64,000 nucleotides of DNA from Hippasteria phrygiana (Eukaryota > Echinodermata > Asteroidea > Valvatida > Goniasteridae), in NCBI GenBank assembly GCA_037893225.1, contig JAZGUH010000197.1, positions 3,162,001-3,226,000 on the forward strand. The letters are read 5' to 3'. Shown piece after piece: positions 11,458-23,900 of the stretch. The notes beneath the pieces were generated by a model. It ran no database searches and was not told where the DNA came from. It worked only from the letters and a program-made list of their open reading frames with translations. The translations under genes and the position numbers were made by a program. Each line of letters begins with the position of its first letter. Position 1 is the first letter of the stretch.

Positions 11458-14400
11458 TTATGAATGAGTAAAGCAAGTCCATACCCCAGGGAATTTGACA
11501 TGCATGGAGCAATAAATAGACGGTAACATATACACAGATGTTGGCCGGAAAGAAAATAAACATTGCGAGGTTTGAATTTTCTCCACAAGTTTTAACTCTA
11601 AGAAGCCGCCGATAATTGCAACATGTAGCGCCAGATCTAAGCTATCCATACATGTCAAAATTACTGAATTTGGTTGATATTTCATGCAATTATGAATGAG
11701 TAAAGCAAGTCATACCCCAGGGAATTTGACAGGCATGGAGCAATAAATAGAAGGTAATATGCACACAGATGTTGGCCGGAAAGAAAATAAACATTGCGAG
11801 GTTTGAATTTTCTCCACAAGTTTTAACTCTAAGAAGCCGCCGATGATTGCAACATGTAGCGCCAGATCTAAGCTATCCATACATGTCAAAATTACTGTAT
11901 TTGGTTTATATTTCATGCAATTATGAATGAGTAAAGCAAGTCCATACCCCAGGCAATTTGACAGGCATGGAGCAATACATAAAAGGTAACATGTACACAG
12001 ATGTTGGCCGGAAAGAAAATAAACATTGCGAGGTTTGAATTTTCTCCACAAGTTTTAACTCTAGGAAGCCGCCGATGATTGCAACATGTAGCGCCAGATC
12101 TAAGCTATCCATACATGTCAAAATTACTGTATTTGGTTTATATTTCATGCAATTATGAATGAGTAAAGCAAGTCCATACCCCAGGGAATTTGACAGGCAT
12201 GGAGCAATACATAAAAGGTAATCTGCACACAGATGGTGGCCGGGAAGAAAATAAACATTGCGAGGTTTGAATTTTCTCCACAAGTGTTAACTCTAAGAAG
12301 CCGCCGATAATTGCAACATGTAGCGCCAGATCTAAGCTATCCATACATGTCAAAATTACTGTATTTGGTTTATATTTCATGCAATTATGAATGAGTAAAG
12401 CAAGTCCATACCCCAGGGAATTTGACAGGCATGGAGCAATACATAAAAGGTAATCTGCACACAGATGGTGGCCGGGAAGAAAATAAACATTGCGAGGTTT
12501 GAATTTTCTCCACAAGTGTTAACTCTAAGAAGCCGCCGATAATTGCAACATGTAGCGCCAGATCTAAGCTATCCATACATGTCAAAATTACTGAATTTGG
12601 TTGATATTTCATGCAATTATGAATGAGTAAAGCAAGTCCATACCCCAGGGAATTTGACATGCATGGAGCAATAAATAGACGGTAACATATACACAGATGT
12701 TGGCCGGAAAGAAAATAAACATTGCGAGGTTTGAATTTTCTCCACAAGTTTTAACTCTAAGAAGCCGCCGATAATTGCAACATGTAGCGCCAGATCTAAG
12801 CTATCCATACATGTCAAAATTACTGAATTTGGTTGATATTTCATGCAATTATGAATGAGTAAAGCAAGTCATACCCCAGGGAATTTGACAGGCATGGAGC
12901 AATAAATAGAAGGTAATATGCACACAGATGTTGGCCGGAAAGAAAATAAACATTGCGAGGTTTGAATTTTCTCCACAAGTTTTAACTCTAGGAAGCCGCC
13001 GATGATTGCAACATGTAGCGCCAGATCTAAGCTATCCATACATGTCAAAATTACTGTATTTGGTTTATATTTCATGCAATTATGAATGAGTAAAGCAAGT
13101 CCATACCCCAGGCAATTTGACAGGCATGGAGCAATACATAAAAGGTAACATGTACACAGATGTTGGCCGGAAAGAAAATAAACATTGCGAGGTTTGAATT
13201 TTCTCCACAAGTTTTAACTCTAGGAAGCCGCCGATGATTGCAACATGTAGCGCCAGATCTAAGCTATCCATACATGTCAAAATTACTGTATTTGGTTTAT
13301 ATTTCATGCAATTATGAATGAGTAAAGCAAGTCCATACCCCAGGGAATTTGACAGGCATGGAGCAATACATAAAAGGTAATCTGCACACAGATGGTGGCC
13401 GGGAAGAAAATAAACATTGCGAGGTTTGAATTTTCTCCACAAGTGTTAACTCTAAGAAGCCGCCGATAATTGCAACATGTAGCGCCAGATCTAAGCTATC
13501 CATACATGTCAAAATTACTGAATTTGGTTGATATTTCATGCAATTATGAATGAGTAAAGCAAGTCCATACCCCAGGGAATTTGACATGCATGGAGCAATA
13601 AATAGACGGTAACATATACACAGATGTTGGCCGGAAAGAAAATAAACATTGCGAGGTTTGAATTTTCTCCACAAGTTTTAACTCTAAGAAGCCGCCGATA
13701 ATTGCAACATGTAGCGCCAGATCTAAGCTATCCATACATGTCAAAATTACTGAATTTGGTTGATATTTCATGCAATTATGAATGAGTAAAGCAAGTCATA
13801 CCCCAGGGAATTTGACAGGCATGGAGCAATAAATAGAAGGTAATATGCACACAGATGTTGGCCGGAAAGAAAATAAACATTGCGAGGTTTGAATTTTCTC
13901 CACAAGTTTTAACTCTAAGAAGCCGCCGATAATTGCAACATGTAGCGCCAGATCTAAGCTATCCATACATGTCAAAATTACTGAATTTGGTTGATATTTC
14001 ATGCAATTATGAATGAGTAAAGCAAGTCATACCCCAGGGAATTTGACAGGCATGGAGCAATAAATAGAAGGTAATATGCACACAGATGTTGGCCGGAAAG
14101 AAAATAAACATTGCGAGGTTTGAATTTTCTCCACAAGTTTTAACTCTAAGAAGCCGCCGATGATTGCAACATGTAGCGCCAGATCTAAGCTATCCATACA
14201 TGTCAAAATTACTGTATTTGGTTTATATTTCATGCAATTATGAATGAGTAAAGCAAGTCCATACCCCAGGCAATTTGACAGGCATGGAGCAATACATAAA
14301 AGGTAACATGTACACAGATGTTGGCCGGAAAGAAAATAAACATTGCGAGGTTTGAATTTGCTCCACAAGTTTTAACTCTAGGAAGCCGCCGATGATTGCA

Positions 14401-14701
14401 ACATGTAGCGCCAGATCTAAGCTATCCATACATGTCAAAATTACTGTATTTGGTTTATATTTCATGCAATTATGAATGAGTAAAGCAAGTCCATACCCCA
14501 GGGAATTTGACAGGCATGGAGCAATACATAAAAGGTAATCTGCACACAGATGGTGGCCGGGAAGAAAATAAACATTGCGAGGTTTGAATTTTCTCCACAA
14601 GTGTTAACTCTAAGAAGCCGCCGATAATTGCAACATGTAGCGCCAGATCTAAGCTATCCATACATGTCAAAATTACTGAATTTGGTTGATATTTCATGCA
14701 A
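11458..14701 (+). repeat. 14-monomer HOR variant a-b-c-d'-d / a-b-c-d / a-e-b-c-d
   Basis: Subblocks start at 11458, 12617 and 13544. The order equals the 19-monomer unit with one a-e-b-c-d subblock removed. The retained last subblock is the one whose c monomer (14238-14469) has the TTTGCTCC change. Loss of one five-monomer subblock (about 1158 bp) by unequal exchange explains the difference; direction of change (loss or gain) cannot be decided from this window. Confidence 0.9.
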
Positions 14702-16090
14702 TTATGAATGAGTAAAGCAAGTCCATACCCCAGGGAATTTGACATGCATGGAGCAATAAATAGACGGTAACATATACACAGATGTTGGCCGGAAAGAAAA
14801 TAAACATTGCGAGGTTTGAATTTTCTCCACAAGTTTTAACTCTAAGAAGCCGCCGATAATTGCAACATGTAGCGCCAGATCTAAGCTATCCATACATGTC
14901 AAAATTACTGAATTTGGTTGATATTTCATGCAATTATGAATGAGTAAAGCAAGTCATACCCCAGGGAATTTGACAGGCATGGAGCAATAAATAGAAGGTA
15001 ATATGCACACAGATGTTGGCCGGAAAGAAAATAAACATTGCGAGGTTTGAATTTTCTCCACAAGTTTTAACTCTAAGAAGCCGCCGATAATTGCAACATG
15101 TAGCGCCAGATCTAAGCTATCCATACATGTCAAAATTACTGAATTTGGTTGATATTTCATGCAATTATGAATGAGTAAAGCAAGTCATACCCCAGGGAAT
15201 TTGACAGGCATGGAGCAATAAATAGAAGGTAATATGCACACAGATGTTGGCCGGAAAGAAAATAAACATTGCGAGGTTTGAATTTTCTCCACAAGTTTTA
15301 ACTCTAAGAAGCCGCCGATAATTGCAACATGTAGCGCCAGATCTAAGCTATCCATACATGTCAAAATTACTGAATTTGGTTGATATTTCATGCAATTATG
15401 AATGAGTAAAGCAAGTCCATACCCCAGGGAATTTGACATGCATGGAGCAATAAATAGACGGTAACATATACACAGATGTTGGCCGGAAAGAAAATAAACA
15501 TTGCGAGGTTTGAATTTTCTCCACAAGTTTTAACTCTAAGAAGCCGCCGATAATTGCAACATGTAGCGCCAGATCTAAGCTATCCATACATGTCAAAATT
15601 ACTGAATTTGGTTGATATTTCATGCAATTATGAATGAGTAAAGCAAGTCATACCCCAGGGAATTTGACAGGCATGGAGCAATAAATAGAAGGTAATATGC
15701 ACACAGATGTTGGCCGGAAAGAAAATAAACATTGCGAGGTTTGAATTTTCTCCACAAGTTTTAACTCTAAGAAGCCGCCGATAATTGCAACATGTAGCGC
15801 CAGATCTAAGCTATCCATACATGTCAAAATTACTGAATTTGGTTGATATTTCATGCAATTATGAATGAGTAAAGCAAGTCCATACCCCAGGGAATTTGAC
15901 AGGCATGGAACAATACATAAAAGGTAATCTGCACACAGATGGTGGCCGGGAAGAAAATAAACATTGCGAGGTTTGAATTTTCTCCACAAGTGTTAACTCT
16001 AAGAAGCCGCCGATAATTGCAACATGTAGCGCCAGATCTAAGCTATCCATACATGTCAAAATTACTGAATTTGGTTGATATTTCATGCAA
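14702..16090 (+). repeat. Six-monomer block a-e-e-a-e-d'' (1389 bp), copy 2
   Basis: Monomers start at 14702, 14934, 15165, 15396, 15628 and 15859. The class order and length equal those of 10069-11457. The two copies are 4633 bp apart, so 10069-14701 is one complete 20-monomer period. This is the last unit of the left domain; a g monomer with a different HOR context follows at 16091. Confidence 0.9.
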
Positions 16091-19000
16091 TTATGAATGA
16101 GTAAAGCAAGTCCATACCCCAGGGAATTTGACATGCATGGAGCAATAAATAGACGGTAACATGTACACAGATGGTGGCCGGAAAGAAAATAAACATTGCG
16201 AGGTTTGAATTTTCTCCACAAGTTTTAACTCTAGGAAGCCGCCGATGATTGCAACATGTAGCGCCAGATCTAAGCTATCCATACATGTCAAAATTACTGT
16301 ATTTGGTTTATATTTCATGCAATTATGAATGAGTAAAGCAAGTCATACCCTAGGGAATTTGACATGCATGGAGCAATAAATAGACGGTAACATGTACACA
16401 GATGTTGGCCGGAAAGAAAATAAACATTGCGAGGTTTGAATTTTCTCCACAAGTTTTAACTCTAAGAAGCCGCCGATGATTGCAACATGTAGCGCCAGAT
16501 CTAAGCTATCCATACATGTCAAAATTGCTGTATTTGGTTTATATTTCATGCAATTATGAATGAGTAAAGCAAGTCCATACCCCAGGGAATTTGACAGGCA
16601 TGGAGCAATACATAAAAGGTAATCTGCACACAGATGGTGGCCGGGAAGAAAATAAACATTGCGAGGTTTGAATTTTCTCCACAAGTGTTAACTCTAAGAA
16701 GCCGCCGATAATTGCAACATGTAGCGCCAGATCTAAGCTATCCATACATGTCAAAATTACTGTATTTGGTTTATATTTCATGCAATTATGAATGAGTAAA
16801 GCATGTCATACCCTAGGGAATTTGACATGCATGGAGCAATAAATAGACGGTAACATGTACACAGATGTTGGCCGGAAAGAAAATAAACATTGCGAGGTTT
16901 GAATTTTCTCCACAAGTTTTAACTCTAAGAAGCCGCCGATGATTGCAACATGTAGCGCCAGATCTAAGCTATCCATACATGTCAAAATTACTGTATTTGG
17001 TTTATATTTCATGCAATTATGAATGAGTAAAGCAAGTCCATACCCCAGGGAATTTGACAGGCATGGAGCAATACATAAAAGGTAACATGTACACAGATGG
17101 TGGCCGGAAAGAAAATAAACATTGCGAGGTTTGAATTTTCTCCACAAGTTTTAACTCTAGGAAGCCGCCGATGATTGCAACATGTAGCGCCAGATCTAAG
17201 CTATCCATACATGTCAAAATTACTGTATTTGGTTGATATTTCATGCAATTATGAATGAGTAAAGCAAGTCATACCCTAGGGAATTTGACATGCATGGAGC
17301 AATAAATAGACGGTAACATGTACACAGATGTTGGCCGGAAAGAAAATAAACATTGCGAGGTTTTAATTTTCTCCACAAGTTTTAACTCTAAGAAGCCGCC
17401 GATAATTGCAACATGTAGCGCCAGATCTAAGCTATCCATACATGTCAAAATTACTGAATTTGGTTGATATTTCATGCAATTATGAATGAGTAAAGCAAGT
17501 CCATACCCCAGGGAATTTGACATGCATGGAGCAATAAATAGACGGTAACATATACACAGATGTTGGCCGGAAAGAAAATAAACATTGCGAGGTTTGAATT
17601 TTCTCCACAAGTTTTAACTCTAAGAAGCCGCCGATAATTGCAACATGTAGCGCCAGATCTAAGCTATCCATACATGTCAAAATTACTGAATTTGGTTGAT
17701 ATTTCATGCAATTATGAATGAGTAAAGCAAGTCATACCCCAGGGAATTTGACAGGCACGGAGCAATAAATAGAAGGTAATATGCACACAGATGTTGGCCG
17801 GAAAGAAAATAAACATTGCGAGGTTTGAATTTTCTCCACAAGTTTTAACTCTAAGAAGCCGCCGATAATTGCAACATGTAGCGCCAGATCTAAGCTATCC
17901 ATACATGTCAAAATTACTGAATTTGGTTGATATTTCATGCAATTATGAATGAGTAAAGCAAGTCATACCCCAGGGAATTTGACAGGCATGGAGCAATAAA
18001 TAGAAGGTAATATGCACACAGATGTTGGCCGGAAAGAAAATAAACATTGCGAGGTTTGAATTTTCTCCACAAGTTTTAACTCTAAGAAGCCGCCGATAAT
18101 TGCAACATGTAGCGCCAGATCTAAGCTATCCATACATGTCAAAATTACTGAATTTGGTTGATATTTCATGCAATTATGAATGAGTAAAGCAAGTCCATAC
18201 CCCAGGGAATTTGACAGGCATGGAACAATACATAAAAGGTAATCTGCACACAGATGGTGGCCGGGAAGAAAATAAACATTGCGAGGTTTGAATTTTCTCC
18301 ACAAGTGTTAACTCTAAGAAGCCGCCGATAATTGCAACATGTAGCGCCAGATCTAAGCTATCCATACATGTCAAAATTACTGAATTTGGTTGATATTTCA
18401 TGCAATTATGAATGAGTAAAGCAAGTCATACCCCAGGGAATTTGACAGGCATGGAGCAATAAATAGAAGGTAATATGCACACAGATGTTGGCCGGAAAGA
18501 AAATAAACATTGCGAGGTTTGAATTTTCTCCACAAGTTTTAACTCTAAGAAGCCGCCGATAATTGCAACATGTAGCGCCAGATCTAAGCTATCCATACAT
18601 GTCAAAATTACTGAATTTGGTTGATATTTCATGCAATTATGAATGAGTAAAGCAAGTCATACCCTAGGGAATTTGACAGGCATGGAGCAATAAATAGAAG
18701 GTAATATGCACACAGATGTTGGCCGGAAAGAAAATAAACATTGCGAGGTTTGAATTTTCTCCACAAGTTTTAACTCTAAGAAGCCGCCGATAATTGCAAC
18801 ATGTAGCGCCAGATCTAAGCTATCCATACATGTCAAAATTACTGAATTTGGTTGATATTTCATGCAATTATGAATGAGTAAAGCAAGTCCATACCCCAGG
18901 GAATTTGACAGGCATGGAACAATACATAAAAGGTAATCTGCACACAGATGGTGGCCGGGAAGAAAATAAACATTGCGAGGTTTGAATTTTCTCCACAAGT

Positions 19001-20952
19001 GTTAACTCTAAGAAGCCGCCGATAATTGCAACATGTAGCGCCAGATCTAAGCTATCCATACATGTCAAAATTACTGAATTTGGTTGATATTTCATGCAAT
19101 TATGAATGAGTAAAGCAAGTCCATACCCCAGGGAATTTGACATGCATGGAGCAATAAATAGACGGTAACATATACACAGATGTTGGCCGGAAAGAAAATA
19201 AACATTGCGAGGTTTGAATTTTCTCCACAAGTTTTAACTCTAAGAAGCCGCCGATAATTGCAACATGTAGCGCCAGATCTAAGCTATCCATACATGTCAA
19301 AATTACTGAATTTGGTTGATATTTCATGCAATTATGAATGAGTAAAGCAAGTCATACCCCAGGGAATTTGACAGGCATGGAGCAATAAATAGAAGGTAAT
19401 ATGCACACAGATGTTGGCCGGAAAGAAAATAAACATTGCGAGGTTTGAATTTTCTCCACAAGTTTTAACTCTAAGAAGCCGCCGATGATTGCAACATGTA
19501 GCGCCAGATCTAAGCTATCCATACATGTCAAAATTACTGTATTTGGTTTATATTTCATGCAATTATGAATGAGTAAAGCAAGTCCATACCCCAGGCAATT
19601 TGACAGGCATGGAGCAATACATAAAAGGTAACATGTACACAGATGTTGGCCGGAAAGAAAATAAACATTGCGAGGTTTGAATTTTCTCCACAAGTTTTAA
19701 CTCTAGGAAGCCGCCGATGATTGCAACATGTAGCGCCAGATCTAAGCTATCCATACATGTCAAAATTACTGTATTTGGTTTATATTTCATGCAATTATGA
19801 ATGAGTAAAGCAAGTCCATACCCCAGGGAATTTGACAGGCATGGAGCAATACATAAAAGGTAATCTGCACACAGATGGTGGCCGGGAAGAAAATAAACAT
19901 TGCGAGGTTTGAATTTTCTCCACAAGTGTTAACTCTAAGAAGCCGCCGATAATTGCAACATGTAGCGCCAGATCTAAGCTATCCATACATGTCAAAATTA
20001 CTGAATTTGGTTGATATTTCATGCAATTATGAATGAGTAAAGCAAGTCCATACCCCAGGGAATTTGACATGCATGGAGCAATAAATATACGGTAACATAT
20101 ACACAGATGTTGGCCGGAAAGAAAATAAACATTGCGAGGTTTGAATTTTCTCCACAAGTTTTAACTCTAAGAAGCCGCCGATAATTGCACCATGTAGCGC
20201 CAGATCTAAGCTATCCATACATGTCAAAATTACTGAATTTGGTTGATATTTCATGCAATTATGAATGAGTAAAGCAAGTTATACCCCAGGGAATTTGACA
20301 TGCATGGAGCAATAAATAGACGGTAACATGTACACAGATGTTGGCCGGAAAGAAAATAAACATTGCGAGGTTTGAATTTTCTCCACAAGTTTTAACTCTA
20401 AGAAGCCGCCGATGATTGCAACATGTAGCGCCAGATCTAAGCTATCCATACATGTCAAAATTGCTGTATTTGGTTTATATTTCATGCAATTATGAATGAG
20501 TAAAGCAAGTCCATACCCCAGGGAATTTGACAGGCATGGAGCAATACATAAAAGGTAATCTGCACACAGATGGTGGCCGGGAAGAAAATAAACATTGCGA
20601 GGTTTGAATTTTCTCCACAAGTGTTAACTCTAAGAAGCCGCCGATAATTGCAACATGTAGCGCCAGATCTAAGCTATCCATACATGTCAAAATTACTGTA
20701 TTTGGTTTATATTTCATGCAATTATGAATGAGTAAAGCATGTCATACCCTAGGGAATTTGACATGCATGGAGCAATAAATAGACGGTAACATGTACACAG
20801 ATGTTGGCCGGAAAGAAAATAAACATTGCGAGGTTTGAATTTTCTCCACAAGTTTTAACTCTAAGAAGCCGCCGATGATTGCAACATGTAGCGCCAGATC
20901 TAAGCTATCCATACATGTCAAAATTACTGTATTTGGTTTATATTTCATGCAA
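16091..20952 (+). repeat. Second HOR domain, first 21 monomers
   Basis: The order is g-f-d'-f-h-f''-a-e-e-d''-e-e-d''-a-b-c-d-a-f-d'-f. The new classes here are g (GAC/CATGT with 84G), h (AAA/CATGT with 34G) and f'' (T at site 117, so GAGGTTTTAATT). The h-f''-a-e-e-d''-e-e-d'' run beginning at 17017 recurs at 20953 (3936 bp, 17 monomers) and at 26742 (a further 5789 bp). A rare T-to-C change in its first e monomer (site 48, position 17758) is shared with 21694 and 27483, confirming common origin. Confidence 0.88.
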
Positions 20953-23900
20953 TTATGAATGAGTAAAGCAAGTCCATACCCCAGGGAATTTGACAGGCAT
21001 GGAGCAATACATAAAAGGTAACATGTACACAGATGGTGGCCGGAAAGAAAATAAACATTGCGAGGTTTGAATTTTCTCCACAAGTTTTAACTCTAGGAAG
21101 CCGCCGATGATTGCAACATGTAGCGCCAGATCTAAGCTATCCATACATGTCAAAATTACTGTATTTGGTTGATATTTCATGCAATTATGAATGAGTAAAG
21201 CAAGTCATACCCTAGGGAATTTGACATGCATGGAGCAATAAATAGACGGTAACATGTACACAGATGTTGGCCGGAAAGAAAATAAACATTGCGAGGTTTT
21301 AATTTTCTCCACAAGTTTTAACTCTAAGAAGCCGCCGATAATTGCAACATGTAGCGCCAGATCTAAGCTATCCATACATGTCAAAATTACTGAATTTGGT
21401 TGATATTTCATGCAATTATGAATGAGTAAAGCAAGTCCATACCCCAGGGAATTTGACATGCATGGAGCAATAAATAGACGGTAACATATACACAGATGTT
21501 GGCCGGAAAGAAAATAAACATTGCGAGGTTTGAATTTTCTCCACAAGTTTTAACTCTAAGAAGCCGCCGATAATTGCAACATGTAGCGCCAGATCTAAGC
21601 TATCCATACATGTCAAAATTACTGAATTTGGTTGATATTTCATGCAATTATGAATGAGTAAAGCAAGTCATACCCCAGGGAATTTGACAGGCACGGAGCA
21701 ATAAATAGAAGGTAATATGCACACAGATGTTGGCCGGAAAGAAAATAAACATTGCGAGGTTTGAATTTTCTCCACAAGTTTTAACTCTAAGAAGCCGCCG
21801 ATAATTGCAACATGTAGCGCCAGATCTAAGCTATCCATACATGTCAAAATTACTGAATTTGGTTGATATTTCATGCAATTATGAATGAGTAAAGCAAGTC
21901 ATACCCCAGGGAATTTGACAGGCATGGAGCAATAAATAGAAGGTAATATGCACACAGATGTTGGCCGGAAAGAAAATAAACATTGCGAGGTTTGAATTTT
22001 CTCCACAAGTTTTAACTCTAAGAAGCCGCCGATAATTGCAACATGTAGCGCCAGATCTAAGCTATCCATACATGTCAAAATTACTGAATTTGGTTGATAT
22101 TTCATGCAATTATGAATGAGTAAAGCAAGTCCATACCCCAGGGAATTTGACAGGCATGGAACAATACATAAAAGGTAATCTGCACACAGATGGTGGCCGG
22201 GAAGAAAATAAACATTGCGAGGTTTGAATTTTCTCCACAAGTGTTAACTCTAAGAAGCCGCCGATAATTGCAACATGTAGCGCCAGATCTAAGCTATCCA
22301 TACATGTCAAAATTACTGAATTTGGTTGATATTTCATGCAATTATGAATGAGTAAAGCAAGTCATACCCCAGGGAATTTGACAGGCATGGAGCAATAAAT
22401 AGAAGGTAATATGCACACAGATGTTGGCCGGAAAGAAAATAAACATTGCGAGGTTTGAATTTTCTCCACAAGTTTTAACTCTAAGAAGCCGCCGATAATT
22501 GCAACATGTAGCGCCAGATCTAAGCTATCCATACATGTCAAAATTACTGAATTTGGTTGATATTTCATGCAATTATGAATGAGTAAAGCAAGTCATACCC
22601 CAGGGAATTTGACAGGCATGGAGCAATAAATAGAAGGTAATATGCACACAGATGTTGGCCGGAAAGAAAATAAACATTGCGAGGTTTGAATTTTCTCCAC
22701 AAGTTTTAACTCTAAGAAGCCGCCGATAATTGCAACATGTAGCGCCAGATCTAAGCTATCCATACATGTCAAAATTACTGCATTTGCTTGATATTTCATG
22801 CAATTATGAATGAGTAAAGCAAGTCCATACCCCAGGGAATTTGACAGGCATGGAACAATACATAAAAGGTAATCTGCACACAGATGGTGGCCGGGAAGAA
22901 AATAAAAATTGCGAGGTTTGAATTTTCTCCACAAGTGTTAACTCTAAGAAGCCGCCGATAATTGCAACATGTAGCGCCAGATCTAAGCTATCCATACATG
23001 TCAAAATTACTGAATTTGGTTGATATTTCATGCAATTATGAATGAGTAAAGCAAGTCCATACCCCAGGGAATTTGACATGCATGGAGCAATAAATAGACG
23101 GTAACATGTACACAGATGGTGGCCGGAAAGAAAATAAACATTGCGAGGTTTGAATTTTCTCCACAAGTTTTAACTCTAGGAAGCCGCCGATGATTGCAAC
23201 ATGTAGCGCCAGATCTAAGCTATCCATACATGTCAAAATTACTGTATTTGGTTTATATTTCATGCAATTATGAATGAGTAAAGCAAGTCATACCCTAGGG
23301 AATTTGACATGCATGGAGCAATAAATAGACGGTAACATGTACACAGATGTTGGCCGGAAAGAAAATAAACATTGCGAGGTTTGAATTTTCTCCACACGTT
23401 TTAACTCTAAGAAGCCGCCGATGATTGCAACATGTAGCGCCAGATCTAAGCTATCCATACATGTCAAAATTGCTGTATTTGGTTTATATTTCATGCAATT
23501 ATAAATGAGTAAAGCAAGTCCATACCCCAGGGAATTTGACAGGCATGGAGCAATACATAAAAGGTAATCTGCACACAGATGGTGGCCGGGAAGAAAATAA
23601 ACATTGCGAGGTTTGAATTTTCTCCACAAGTGTTAACTCTAAGAAGCCGCCGATAATTGCAACATGTAGCGCCAGATCTAAGCTATCCATACATGTCAAA
23701 ATTACTGAATTTGGTTGATATTTCATGCAATTATGAATGAGTAAAGCAAGTCCATACCCCAGGGAATTTGACATGCATGGAGCAATAAATAGACGGTAAC
23801 ATATACACAGATGTTGGCCGGAAAGAAAATAAACATTGCGAGGTTTGAATTTTCTCCACAAGTTTTAACTCTAAGAAGCCGCCGATAATTGCAACATGTA

